DNA of 64,000 bases from Mycoplasmatales bacterium (GTDB taxonomy: Bacteria; Bacillota_I; Bacilli_A; Mycoplasmatales; Metamycoplasmataceae), in assembly GCA_013215715.1 (NCBI GenBank), contig JABSQT010000002.1, forward strand, positions 124,001 through 188,000. The letters run 5' to 3'. The translations under genes were made by a program, and so were the position numbers. Below are positions 22,643 to 34,458 of the stretch, piece by piece; position 1 is the first letter of the stretch, and each line of letters opens with the position of its first letter. The notes under the pieces are model-generated. The model made no database searches. It was not told the origin of the DNA and was given only the letters and a program-made list of their open reading frames with translations.

Positions 22643-23080
22643 TTATGCAAAACTTACTATCAATGCGATGATTAAATATATCACCCCTATGACTAACATT
22701 AACCATATTCCAACTTTACTTTTTTTAGCTTCTTGTTCCTCTAATGCTAGTGGAGAATCAACTCTTTTAAGTAAATATTTATCTTTGGTTTTCTGTTTAA
22801 TAGCTTTTCTATTTAAAGATTGTCTTGCAGTATTCCTACTTGCATAACGTGAAGTAGAAAATCCACCTAATCTTCCAACTAATCATAATAATGCAACCCC
22901 AATTTGAACAGCACATAAAGCAGCTCAAATTGATTCTGGTTTAGAATGAATTGCATATCCAATAATTATTATTGAAGAAATTAATAATGATAATATTAAA
23001 CCAATAGTTATTTGTTTGCGAATTTTTTTATCACTAAATATTTTTTGAAACATATTTTGTTTTTTATTGTTTTGTTCCAT
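22643..23080 (-). CDS. Small membrane protein at the end of the opp operon
   Basis: A 145-aa protein of unknown family. Three hydrophobic segments are visible, near residues 21-44 (TIGLILSLLISSIIIIGYA), 50-69 (SIWAALCAVQIGVALLWLVG) and 122-143 (KVGIWLMLVIGVIYLIIALI). Between the second and third lies a basic loop. It begins five bases after the oppF stop codon and is followed by the operon terminator, so it is transcribed with pepF-oppABCDF. A role with the transporter is possible, but nothing in the sequence shows it. Confidence 0.75.
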
Positions 23081-23085
23081 CTTTC

Positions 23086-25656
23086 CTACTTATGTAATTT
23101 TCTAAGTCTTAAAACTTTTCTAGATCTTCTTGTTTCTATTTGTTGATATTTTTGACGTCTTTTTGGAAAAACGATTGTTTTAATTTCTTTATCTTCTTTT
23201 TCAATTTTTCCTTTATTTAACTCAGTCTCTTTAGCAAACGCTTCTTTTGCTTCAGTTTTTTCAATAGCTTCTTTTATAGGTTCATCAATACGAGTTTTTT
23301 CTATAATTGAACCAACTCATTTTTTAGCTTGTTTTTTATCAGCTAGAACAAAATGATCTTTATCGCCAACTTGAACGTAGAAAGGTCTATTTGACATTGA
23401 GTATTCTTTAAGGTATTCAGGTATAAATGTTGAATCTTTAAATCCTTGAGCTAAATTATTTAATGAAGGCATAGTTTTAATTAAGTTTATTGTATATGGA
23501 TGTTTCGGATTATTGAAAATTTCTTCTGTTTCTCCATATTCAACCAATTTACCAAGATGCATAATTAATATACGATCTGAATTAAATCTAACCATTGAAA
23601 GGTCATGAGCAATAAATAACATTGCAAGTCCTAATCTTTCTTTTTGTTCCAATAACATATTAACAACTTGTGCTTGAATTGATAAATCAAGAGCTGCAAT
23701 AGGTTCATCAGCAATGATGAAATCAGGTTTATTGATAATTGCTCTAGCAATACCAACTCTTTGTCTCATACCTCCTGAAAATTCATGAGGATATCTAAAT
23801 GCATGTGCTGGTTGTAATCCTGCATGCTGTAATGTTGCAAAAACTTCTAATCTAACTAATAATTTTTTAAGTCTTCCTCTTAAGTTGAATGCTTTTTTCA
23901 TTCCAAATAATTCTTTAACTATCCCTTGATATTTATCAAGTCTTTTGTGTTCTTGCACTAATGAAGAATTTTTATCTTTTTTATCTTTTGTAGAATTATC
24001 AACCAATTTCTTAAGTTCTGACTCATTTTTCATAGTTTCATCTTCTGAAATTAAGAAGTCAGTTTCGAAACTTTCAATAAAGTCAAATTTTTCAGCATAA
24101 ACTTTTGTTGCTTTTGCTTTAACTTCTTCCAATTCAGTTTCAAGAGATGTTAATTTCAATTCTTTTTCTTCTTTTAATTTAGCAAATTCTTTAATGTAAT
24201 TTTCTTGATAATCAATACGTTCTTTTTTATTATCTGCTTTTGCAATGGCAAGTTTTTTTTCTGCTTCTTTAAGTTTTTTTGCTAACTCTTCTTTATTTCT
24301 TAATTGATCTTTATTAATTAATTCTTTTAATTCTTCATTATATTTTTCAATACGGTCTAAAATTATTTTTTTATCATTTTCCAATTCTTCAATTTTTTTA
24401 TCATTAATGATAGTTGCCTCTTTTAAGAATTCAAAATATGGAGTTGATGAATCTCATTCTATTGCGAAAATCTCTTCATGAATATCAGCATATTTTCTTT
24501 TTGCAATAGATGGATCTTTAGCTTCTTGTTTATATTTATCAAATATTTTTTTATAGAGAACTGTTACAGTATGTAAAATAGATTTATTTAATCCATCTGA
24601 ATCAATTAATATGAATTTTTTATCATTATTTAAAGTTTTAGAAAGTACTTGAATTATTTTTTTATCCTTTGCAATAGAAGCATTTAAAAAGTTTTGTGTT
24701 CCATAAGTGCTTGCAAGTGGCATATTAATTTTTGACTCTTTCATTTCTAATTTATGTTGTTCAATCAATTCAGAAAATGCAGCCGAAGAAACATTCACTT
24801 CTAAAGCCTCTTCATTTTCCAATTCTTGAACTTCTTCTTTTAGTTTTTGGATTTTTAATTCAAGTTCTCTTGTTGCTTTTGATGCTTTAATATTTTCTTT
24901 AGCTAATTTATATTCCTTTTTTGCTTTAAGAAGAGCAATTTCATCTCAAGGACTAACAGCTTCATTTTTAATAATTTCTCTTAATTCTTTTCATTTATTG
25001 AAGAATCCATGTAAATTATCAGATGAAGAATTTATGATTTGAGTATGTGCTGCTGATAAAGTTTTATAATAAATCCCGATTGCTATATTAAACAACGAAA
25101 GTTTAACATCATTTTTATTACATTGCATCTCTTCTAATTCTTTAATGATTTTTTTGTAAGCTTCAATTTGAACTGTATATTTAAGTTCTTTATGAGCTCA
25201 TTTTGTCTCATAAAAATATGAATTTAGGGTTGAACTAAAAAATACTAACATCTCAGAACGGTCTTCTAAATATTCATTCACCATTTTTTTATCAGTTCCA
25301 TTAACTTTCAATGGTTCAGAAATAATATGAAGAATATTTTTTTGTCCATTTAATGAAGAATATGGATCTTGGAAAATCATTTGAGCATTATTTCTTAATG
25401 ATCTTTCATCTTTTTTACTTATTTTTTTAGAAGCATATTCTTTTCCGGAAATTTCGATTGATCCTGAGTCAGGGATATGGAGTCTTAATAAAGATCTACC
25501 AATCGTTGTTTTACCTGATCCAGACTCACCAATTAAACCAACAATTTCACCTTTTTTAATTGTAAAAGAAACATTGTCAATAGCTTTAACAACACCATTT
25601 TTAGACATAAATGCTTTATTTAGTTGTGATACTTTTACTACTTCTCTATTTGACAT
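23086..25656 (-). CDS. oppF: Oligopeptide ABC transporter ATPase OppF, with large coiled-coil insertion
   Basis: One of two ATPases that drive peptide import. The 856-aa protein has the Walker A LIGESGSGKTTIGRSLL (near residue 45) and the Q-loop MIFQDPYSSLNG (near 95). About 430 lysine- and glutamate-rich residues, largely coiled coil, follow. Then come the signature FSGGMRQRVGIARA, Walker B FIIADEPIAALD and switch His in LFIAHDLSM, all after residue 600. A Lys/Arg-rich tail of about 60 residues ends the protein. The insertion splits the nucleotide-binding domain between Q-loop and signature. Similarly long OppF proteins are known in other mycoplasmas. The start overlaps oppD by 11 bp. Several TGA codons are Trp. 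Confidence 0.93.
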
Positions 25657-26884
25657 GTTTTTGACCTTTCAATTCTTTTAATGTTGTTCTTGCTCTTTCC
25701 ATAATTATTTCAACCTCTTCAGGTGGATTAACACTTGGAGAAGATGGATGTAATAATCAAGTTGCAGCAAAATGATCATCCTTAACTTTAAATAAAGGTG
25801 GTTCTTTTAAGAAATCTATTTTAAGAGCATAAGGATTTCTCACTGAAAATGGATCACCTTCAGGTAAGTTTGTAAAGTTTGGTGGAGTTCCTGGAATTGT
25901 AAATAACCTATCACTATCATGATCAGGATCTGGCATAGCAGCCATCAGTGATCAAGTATAAGGATGTCTAGGATCAGAGAATAATTCTTCTGTTTTACCT
26001 TTTTCAACAACTCTACCAGCATAAAATACATAAATATAATCACAAAGTGTTGCGATTACAGCAATATCATGAGAAATGAATATAATTGAAATATTAAATT
26101 CACGTCTTATTTCTTCAAATAATTCTAGAACTGATGCTTGGACGGTTGGATCTAAAGCGGTTGTAGGTTCATCAGCAATGATGACATCAGGCATACATGC
26201 AACAGTCATTGCAATAATTACCCTTTGTCTCATACCTCCTGAAAATTCATGAGGATATGAATCTATTCTTTCTCTAGCCCCCTTAACACCAAAACGTTCT
26301 AATAGTTCTATAGCTTTATCTTTACGTTCTTTTGTTGATTTTAAATCACTATGAAGTTCAAGCGATTCCATAATCTGTTTCCCAATTGTTTTTGTTGGAT
26401 TCAATGATGTCATTGAATCCTGAGGTATATAAGCAACTTTTTTACCACGAATATCTCTTCATATTTTTTTATTTTCAGTCATTTTAAAACTATCAGCATT
26501 TGTTGTTTGAGAAATTTTCTCATTTTTGAGTTTTCTTAATGATTTTTTAAGTTCTTTTTTCTTCTCATCTTTTTTTGCTTTTTTAAGATTTGTTTCTGTA
26601 GTACGTATTTGTTCATCGATAACTGTTGTTTTTGGATTTTCGCCCTCAAGAACATTAACTCCATCAATATTTATTGAAGAAGCAACTGTTGTAGAGTTTG
26701 AATTCATTTTTAATAATGTTTTAGCTGTAACAGACTTACCTGATCCAGACTCACCAATGAATCCCACAATTGAACCCTTTGGAATATCAAAATCAACACC
26801 ACGAATAATACGCATTAATTCTTTTTTATTTGTTGGGTGTTTGAAAGAAACTTCTAAGTTTCTTACCGAAATAATGTTTTTCAT
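25646..26884 (-). CDS. oppD: Oligopeptide ABC transporter ATPase OppD
   Basis: A 412-aa ATPase with Walker A GFIGESGSGKSVTAKTLL (near residue 42), Q-loop AYIPQDSMTSLNP, signature EFSGGMRQRVIIAM, Walker B VIIADEPTTALDP and switch His in IFISHDIAV. A charged helical insert of about 70 residues (near 80-145) lies between Walker A and the Q-loop. The C-terminal FTIPGTPPNFTNLPEGDPF region is the OppD/DppD-specific extension. It overlaps oppF by 11 bp and follows oppC by 12 bases. TGA codons are Trp. Confidence 0.95.
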
Positions 26885-26896
26885 GTTGTTTCCTTT

Positions 26897-28087
26897 CTAT
26901 CCTGAAATTTTTGGATCAAATGCATCTCTTAAACCGTTCGCTAAGTTTTGTAATGAAATTGTTAATAATAATATAACAATTACAGGACCTAAAACATAAT
27001 ATACTTGTTCAAGAATATGTGAACGTCCTGTTTGAATCAAGTTTCCTAATGTTGCAGCACCTTCCGCACCAACTGACATCCCTAAGAAAATCAATGTTGC
27101 TTCAAAGAATATAACTGCTGGAACCCTAAGAACAAATGAAACCATAAGTCTACCCATAATATTAGGTAAAATGTGTCTATAAATTCTTCCAAATTTTGAA
27201 ACACCTGTTACTTCAGCTGCAAGAATGAAATCTCTATCTTTAACTTTAAGTGTAAATAATCTAGCAGCTCAAATTGGGCCTGTTCAACCAACCAGTATTA
27301 ACACTAGTGCAATTGACCAAAAACCAGTCCCAAGTATTGTTGCAAATAAAATCATTCATAACAATACTGGTGTAGATTTGAATATCTCAATAATACGCAT
27401 AACAATTGTATCTGTTGCTTTACCTACGTGGAAACCAATTCAAACACCAATACCAACACCAATAATTGTTTCTGTAATTGCAACTAATAGTGCTAATTTT
27501 AGTGATCACGCAGTACCAATTCATAATCTAGTTCATACATCTCTACCAACTTCATCTGTACCTAAAATTAAGTTGTGTGAATTAACCATAGTGTTTAAAA
27601 CGGTAATCCTTACTTGTCCTGTTGATTTAATAACAGTTACACCATCATGTCCAACATTAGCTGGATCAAATGGTAAGTTAGGTGCACCTTTAGGTCAACT
27701 TCAATGTCCTGCGACATTACCTGATTTAGGAACTCAATCCGGATTATTTCATTCTGGGATTGAAATCATAAAATCTTTTGTTTGTTCACCGGCTCATGTT
27801 GGTTTTAATAAACGAATATCATTACCCCTAGTTCCTGAAATAGGACCTAATTCTGAATATCTTGAAGTTAAAGGAACAATTATCGTTAACATAAGAATCA
27901 CAAAAATTATAGTTAAAAATAATCAGTTTCATTTATTAGAGAAAAATCTTTTAAAAATATCTTTTGTCATCGTGCTAGCTTTACCAACAACTTGAACATC
28001 ATCTTTTTCTTTCATCTCCTCAATTACAAATCATTTCGCATTAATATCTTGGAGGTTATATTCTTTGTTGAATTCTGCTGAAGTCAT
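26897..28087 (-). CDS. oppC: Oligopeptide ABC transporter permease OppC
   Basis: A 396-aa inner-membrane permease of the DppC/OppC family. A 30-residue cytoplasmic N-terminus is followed by a first helix (WLFLTIIFVILMLTIIVPL), a long extracellular stretch of about 110 residues, and five more helices. The EAA-type loop for ATPase contact is AAEVTGVSKFGRIYRHILPN. The motif ILGTDEVGRDVWTRLWIGT is characteristic of OppC. The ATG shares its A with the oppB stop codon (TAATG), with a GGGGG-rich ribosome-binding site. Many TGA codons (Trp) break the reading frame under the standard code. Confidence 0.94.
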
Positions 28088-29139
28088 TATTTACCCCCTT
28101 CTACATTAGTTTCTATTTTAGCATTTGCTTTATTAAATGCTTGTTTTCTTCCTTTTGCAAGTTGAATACGTTTAAAAATTGACATTTTTTGTGATTGAGC
28201 AATTTTAATTCTTGGATCAATAAATACATATAGTACATCCACTAATAATTGAACAAGCATTGTTAATGATGAATAGAATAATATTGAGAATAGAATAATA
28301 TATGTTTCTTTATTTTGAACAGCTAGAACAATAATACTTGATGTACCTGGAACTGCGAAGAAACGTTCAATAATTAATGAACCTGTTAATAATGTAACAA
28401 ACATAGGTAGGATTATTGATACCAATGGAATTGAAACATTACGGAAAACATGTCTTCTAATTATTTGTTTTTCTGAAAGACCTTTTGCTCTTGCAATAGC
28501 AATAAAATCTGATTTAAGCACTTCAACAACTTCATTACGTGTGTAATAAGTTAAAGTTGCCATACCACCTAATGTTAAGGTAATAATTGGAAGAATTAAT
28601 GAAAGTGCTTCAAATGATGAACCTAAAGCTTCTTCGAAAGCAACAGGTAATCCAACTCTTGTACCAATCAACATTAGGAATATAGCTCAAATGAATGAAG
28701 GCACAGCAACGAATAACATAACGAAAACATTTATTAGTGTATCTTGTCATTTACCACGTTTATAACCAGCTATAAATCCTAATGTAATTCCGACGATTGT
28801 TGAAATTACAAATGCAGGAACTGTGACTAACATTGAATATTTAAGTGGTTTAAAGAATATATTAGGAATTGTTGAACCTTTATACGCTTGATTATAAACA
28901 TCACCAAACTGTAAATGGAAAATTCCTGAAATATACCTTCCATATCTCACCATAATAGGATCATTTAACCCATACCCTTTTGCAAGAGATTCAATATCTG
29001 GTGAATCAGGCTGCATTGAAGCATCTTCAAGAGCTTTTGGGTATCCAGGCATTAAATCCATAAGGAAAAATGTTATCGTGATAACTATAAATAGTGAAAG
29101 CAATAGTAATGCCAATCTTTTAAAAATATATTTAATCAT
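28087..29139 (-). CDS. oppB: Oligopeptide ABC transporter permease OppB
   Basis: A 350-aa permease of the DppB/OppB family. The N-terminus MIKYIFKRLALLLLSLF with ITITFFLMDLMPG is typical, and AIARAKGLSEKQIIRRHVFRN is the ATPase-contacting loop. Six membrane helices are visible. It pairs with OppC to form the channel. ATG 29139 is preceded by AAGGAGAAAAA, 12 bases after oppA. The stop codon overlaps the start of oppC. Confidence 0.95.
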
Positions 29140-29152
29140 TTATTTTTTCTCC

Positions 29153-31633
29153 TTAATCTAAATCAACGTTATAGTCTTGTAGGAATTCACTACCACTTTT
29201 TAACGTTCTTTTATGTAGTCATTTTTTAATTACCACAATTGTTGCTCCACCAGTTTCTCTATTAGGAATTAACGAAGTATATTTACTAATAATTGGACGA
29301 TAATAAACTGCATGATCTTGTAAATAAGCAACTAATTCTGTCATAAATTTATTATCTGCTGTTTTTTCTAAATAACCTTTTGAAGTCATAGCTTGTGTAG
29401 CGTCCATTAGTTTCTTTTTATCATCACTAAAGTTTGAGATTTGGTTTTGAGACATTTTATAAATATCTTCAGTTGTAATTGTTTTTACAACATTTTCATC
29501 AATTTGATATTTAGTCATCAATTTTTGAAGTTCAGGTTGATTAGCAACATCAAGCATTTGCCCAACTATAATACCTGTTCTTTCTATACCTACAATACCT
29601 TGCAATGCAGAAGAGGCTGCAGGATAATCTGGATTTCATGCAGCATATTGAAATTCAGCTTCATTATGTTGAAATGCATTTAAGTGTGTTGACCATGTAG
29701 GGGGTACAACTCTCTTAAATTTAATTGCCCCACCAGATGCCTCATTAAAAATCTTAATCATTGTTGATCATTGCTTAACTAATTCAGATGAATCTTTCCC
29801 TTTATCAGCAGCACCTCATGTTTGTAAAGGAATATATGCTGGATTACTTGGTGTAGCACCAATATCACTTGCAACTTCATTTAAGATTTTCTTTGCATTA
29901 TCAAATGCTGGAGATTTTGCTGATTCGAATTCTGAATCGCCATGACTATTATATTGATGTTTCATTTCAATATATGAAGGTGCAACCGTTGGTTTAGCTC
30001 ATATTGAACTATCAACCTTATTTGTAGCTGGTCTTGGATTTTTATCATTCTCCTCTAATAATTCTCAAACGGTTTTATCATTCTCTGTAGTTTTTTGTTC
30101 TGGGGCTAATGGTGATAATAAAGCTAGTTTTTGGGTTGTTCCTGAAGCAGCAACAGAACCTGCATATCAGTTATAAGCAGCATCCATGGCTTTTCTTAAT
30201 TTCATACCATTCCCATTATAAAATCCATTTAGTGCAGAAGGATCTTTAAGGATTTTATCTCTTGTATCCATCCCTTTACCATACATAGCTTCCATACCTT
30301 TAGCATTGTAAGCACTCGCTATACTTTTAGGCATTGTTGGATTTCATATTAATTTATTTTGTAATCCAGATTTAAATACTTTCGATAAAGTAGCTCCATA
30401 TTTATCAGCATTTGCTCTGATTTGTAATTGAATATCTGGATTCTTTCAAGCTTTAAGATCAAAGATAGATTCCAAACCATTTTCATAACCTGTTTTTCTT
30501 GCTAATGCTTCAGCTTGTGGATCCGCCCCTTCTGGTGTAATATGATAAGTATATTTTGTAATTCTTGTTTTATCATTAACAAAGTTTTTATCTCAATAAT
30601 GATTATTTTTAACTATAGTATATCCATTTAAAAAACTATAACTTGTATAAAAGTATGGAGAAACACTTAATATATCTTTAACGCCTGAAAGTTGTGAACC
30701 ATCTTTCCCATATGTTGTAATACCATACTTAACTTCTGGTCTTGAATTACCTTTAGCTAATTCATCAATTTTAGTTGAAGGTGCTGGAGAAAAGTAAGAG
30801 TTATTTGCAAACAGTGAATTAAGAATCATGTTAGATGGTTTTGTAAGTGAAATTTTAAATTCACGATCCTCTTTTTTAAGTTTTTGCCCATCTTTAATCG
30901 TTTGTTCAACATCAACACCAAAAAGATCTAATAGATATCCATTAGTATTGTTTAAACTTTTATCATTAGCATCTAATTCAGAAAGTGATGTGAATTGAGG
31001 TAGTCCAGGAATACGTTTTCCACTTAAAATACCAGTTTCTCTAACTTGTTTAGAAGCTGCAAGTGAACGCATCATTCCGTAAAAATAATCTTTTGCATTT
31101 AGAGTATATTTTGAAACTTCGTTTTTATATGTCGCTCATTTCACTTCTCTAATTTTAAATTTATAATATTTAAAAGCTGTTTTGGTTGTACCATTAACAA
31201 TATCTGTTGGTTTAATTTCAGTTCATTGAATTCCATCTACAGAACCTTTAATAGATTTTGCACCTTGGAATTCAACTTCTTCTTGTTGGCTTTGTTCTCA
31301 CACAATTTGTTTTGAAGGATCTGTGTTTTTTAAATCTGAATTAACTTTTGCTTTATTTAAGCCTGTTGCTTTTGTTCTCAAAAGAGGTAATGTTCTACCT
31401 GAAGAACTCCCATCATCTGTAACAGAGTTACCAGAGATAAATTGAGGATCAAATGTTCTTTGAGCAAGTGGTGCTAGCGTACCGTATTTATTAATCTCAG
31501 TTCTTTTAAATCTATAATATGTTGCAAAATCACGATTATTTTTACCACATGAAACTGCAGTAACAACCGGAATAGCAATTGTTAATGTAGCTGCCATTAC
31601 TCCTAATGAAATTTGTTTTGTTTTTCTTGTCAT
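29153..31633 (-). CDS. oppA: Oligopeptide-binding lipoprotein OppA
   Basis: The 826-aa substrate-binding component of the Opp transporter. It has a lipoprotein signal peptide (VVTAVSC, acylated Cys29), so it sits on the outer face of the cell membrane. The long mature part is Asn- and Lys-rich, with SGVKDILSVSPYFYTSYSFLNGY near residue 250 and YAAWNPDYPAASS near residue 670, consistent with the SBP_bac_5-like fold of mycoplasma OppA. It is much larger than the roughly 540-aa OppA of Gram-negatives, as is usual in mycoplasmas. It follows pepF by 23 bases and precedes oppB by 13. TGA codons are Trp. Confidence 0.9.
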
Positions 31634-31656
31634 TTTATCTCCTTTAATTTAAGTAA

Positions 31657-33489
31657 CTATTTTTTAAAAAGTTTGTTACCTATTTTTATATATTCATTAA
31701 TGAATGTTTCAAGCGAATTAAACGCTTCTTTATAGATGTTTTTATCGTATAAATCGATACCAGCATCTTTTAATATTTCAATTGGCCAATCTCTTCCACC
31801 TGCTGAAAGAAATTTATCAATATAATTTTGTAGTGCTTCTGCACCATCTTTTTTATACCTTTGGAAGAATACAGTTGCCACTGTATATCCTATTGCATAT
31901 TTATATACATAGAATCCATAGTAGTAATGTGGAACCATAATCGCTCCTCATTGTTCATCTTCTTTATATTTAGGATTTTTCTTATTTGTATATTTCTTAG
32001 AGTTCTCAAAGTAAATGTTTGAAAGTGCCTCATATGAAGAAACTGGTTTACCTTCTTCAATTGCTTTTAATAAATCATATTCGTAATTAGATCACATTGT
32101 TTGTCTCATGATTGTTCCATCGAAACCTGAAATTGCAGATTCTAATAAATCGAATTTTAATTTATCATCTGTTGTTGTTTTTAATAAATAATCTGTAAGC
32201 ATCAATTCATTAAAGATTGATGCAATCTCCGCAAGGAATATTGGATAACCTGATAATGAAATAGGTTGTGTTTTATCTGAATAGTAAGAGTGCATTGAAT
32301 GCCCTAATTCATGAGCAAGAGTTTCAACTGATCTTAATTCTCCATCTCAATTCATTAAAATATATTTAGCTTCCAACCCATGAGAACCACCAATTGAATA
32401 AGCTCCTGAACGTTTATTTTTAATAGTCATATAATCAATTCATCTATCATTAAAAGCTTTTTTAATAACATCTGTATATTCTTGACCCATTGGTTTTAAA
32501 GCTTCCAAAATTAATGCTTGCCCTTCTTCTACTGTATATTCTGATTTAACTTTTACTAGTGGAACTGATGCATCTCATACTTTAAATGTTTTATTAAATT
32601 TTGTTTTAAAGAATCTTTTCTTAGCAGTTGCATATTTTTTAAAAACAACTTTATTTTCTTGAACTGAAGAGTAAAGAGTTTTTAATAATTCTTCATCAGC
32701 CTTATCTCTTGTGATTTCTGCTTGAACAGCTGAATCATAATTTCTTACTTTTGCCATAACAGCTGTTTCTTTAAAATGTTGGAAAAGTAAATTCGATAAT
32801 GATTGCTTATGCTTTAAATAACCATTACGATAATTAATCATTGTTGATTTACGAACAGCTTCATCTGAATGTTTCATTAATTTCGACCTATTTGCTGAAG
32901 TGATTTTAATTTTTTTACCTTTTGAAGTTGTTGCATAACCATAATCTAATTCTGAATCAGTAATAATTTCGAATGTTGAAGATGCATCAATATTCGCTCT
33001 TGAAGATTGAGTTAAGAAGTTTTCTATCTCATCAGATAACTTATGTTTAAGTTCATCGAGTGTTCCAATGATTGCTTTTTTATAATTTGCGAAAGATTTC
33101 TTTTTTGATCATTCACGTAATTTTTTTTCATGTTTAAACATTCTATTTACTTCAGAACCAAATTCTTTTTGGAGTTTAAAGAATTCAAATTGTAACTCTT
33201 CTTGCATTTGTTTAAATTTTGGATCTGCAATATTTTGGTTTAAATTATTTGAAATATAGTTTGAAACCTTATTTAAAGTCAATGTCATCTCATCATCTTT
33301 TTTAAGCGAGTTTAAGTATTTTCTTTCACTGTCATATTTGGAATCTTTTATTTTAATAGCTGCTTTATATTCAGCAATAGCTCTTTTAAATCAAAACTCA
33401 TATGTTTTTCCTTCTAAAATCGCTTCTAAATCTCATGTATATTTCTTTTCAACACTTTTATGGCTTTTATATTCTTTTGCTTGTGACAT
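31657..33489 (-). CDS. pepF: Oligoendopeptidase F
   Basis: A cytoplasmic zinc metallopeptidase (M3 family) that cleaves short peptides, so it finishes what Opp imports. The 610-aa protein has the zinc-binding motif [15 protein letters not shown] near residue 388 (HExxH form is HELGH) and further family residues in [10 protein letters not shown], the third zinc ligand region. The N-terminal helical domain and C-terminal [16 protein letters not shown] are typical of PepF. It is the first gene of the pepF-oppABCDF operon, with AAGGAAATATG at its start and a lysine riboswitch upstream. TGA codons are Trp. Confidence 0.95.
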
Positions 33490-33537
33490 ATTTCCTTCTT
33501 TCTATTATGATTTCATTTCCTAAAAGGGGGGTAGGCA

Positions 33538-33760
33538 CAAATAAAAGAATAAGGTTTGTGTTTATTAAACAACTATCCTTACTCTTCATCAATAGTTATT
33601 GTCATAGCACCATCGCGTTAGCGAGACAATGTAAAGTATTCCCCTACATTGCACAATAAGAATGCATAACTTTTCTTATTGTTCGGCTTTGGCCCTTTCA
33701 ATTACTTCATCGGTATCCCTCTGTAATTTACTAATGCTTCAAGCACCTCTAATCTTTAAA
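33538..33760 (-). promoter_or_regulatory. Lysine riboswitch with terminator, upstream of pepF-oppABCDF
   Basis: On the minus strand the aptamer shows AGATTAGAGGTGC (33743-33755), TTAGTAAATTAC, TGAAAGGG followed by AAAGCCGAA, a P4 stem CAATAAG/CTTATTG, and TGTC-TCGC-TAAC-GCGA-TGGTGCTAT ending near 33603. These match the lysine riboswitch elements AGAGGTGC, GAAAGG...GCCGAA and CTGTC...GGGCTATC in order. Downstream a terminator pairs GAGTAAGG (33577-33584) with CCTTATTC (33547-33554) and runs into TTTTATTT. A competing hairpin AACTAT/ATAGTT (33571-33597) overlaps its 5' arm. A TATAAT box lies upstream near 33800. P1 looks weak. Confidence 0.85.
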
Positions 33761-33871
33761 TGTTTTTTTATCCTTTTATTTTTTTGTAATCAATTATATA
33801 AATTATATATTATTTATTGAAAAAAGCAAGTATAAAGGGGCTTTGAAAGGAAAATCTAACTATTAAAAATA

Positions 33872-33900
33872 AGAAAAAATACGAAATTAATCGTATTTTA
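33872..33900 (-). terminator. Terminator of apt
   Basis: AAATACGATTAATTTCGTATTT followed by TTTC on the minus strand. The apt stop codon lies inside the stem. Confidence 0.7.
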
Positions 33901-34396
33901 TTAATGACACTGTTTCATATTTTGAAAGTGAAGGTTCATGTTTTACAAATAATAAGTTAATTAAGAAAACAAGTTTTTTTACTTCTCCACCTAATTCTTC
34001 TACTAATTCGATAATAGCTTTGGTTGTACCACCTGTAGCCAACAAGTCATCTACAATAGCAACAGTTTGACCAGATTTAATTGCATCTTTATGCATTTGT
34101 AGTTCATTTGTTCCATATTCAAGATCATATTTTCTCTTAATTACTTCACTAGGTAATTTACCTGGTTTACGAACCATAATGAATGGTTTTTTTAATAATG
34201 CAGCCACTGGTGCTCCAAATAAAAATCCTCTTGCATCTGCTCCAACGATAACATCAACGTCCTTTGCTTCTTCTGCCATCATTTTAATCACTTCATTGAA
34301 TACTTCACCGTCCGCTAATAATGGTGAGATATCTTTAAATCCAATTCCTTCTTTTGGGAAGTTTTGAATTTCTCTTATATATTTTTTTAGTTCCAT
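33887..34396 (-). CDS. apt: Adenine phosphoribosyltransferase
   Basis: Salvages adenine to AMP, an essential route in an organism without purine synthesis. The 169-aa protein has the PRPP-binding motif VAIVDDLLATGGTTKA (near residue 111), the N-terminal FPKEGIGFKDISPLL and ADARGFLFGAPVA, all standard for Apt. The ATG has no Shine-Dalgarno; TATAAT at 34406-34411 lies nine bases upstream, so the mRNA is probably leaderless. It stands alone between the rplA terminator and its own. Confidence 0.96.
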   Translation of the reverse strand: MELKKYIREIQNFPKEGIGFKDISPLLADGEVFNEVIKMMAEEAKDVDVIVGADARGFLFGAPVAALLKKPFIMVRKPGKLPSEVIKRKYDLEYGTNELQMHKDAIKSGQTVAIVDDLLATGGTTKAIIELVEELGGEVKKLVFLINLLFVKHEPSLSKYETVSLIKYD

Positions 34397-34410
34397 AACT
34401 AATAGATTAT

Positions 34411-34438
34411 AAAGAAAAAAATGCCCTCGAGCATTTTA
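34411..34438 (-). terminator. Terminator of the rplK-rplA operon
   Basis: AAAATGCTCGAGGGCATTTT followed by TTTC on the minus strand. It abuts the apt -10 box. Confidence 0.7.
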
Positions 34439-34458
34439 TTCTTTAAAAATTTTACTAA

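Noticed and set aside
23317-24384. Several separate small genes in the oppF and oppA regions
   Set aside because: They are parts of single genes interrupted only by TGA, which encodes Trp in this organism. Frames join without any other stop.
33338-33659. Two plus-strand frames over the start of pepF and its leader
   Set aside because: They overlap the pepF N-terminus and the lysine riboswitch antisense, and they lack a plausible start signal or recognisable domain.
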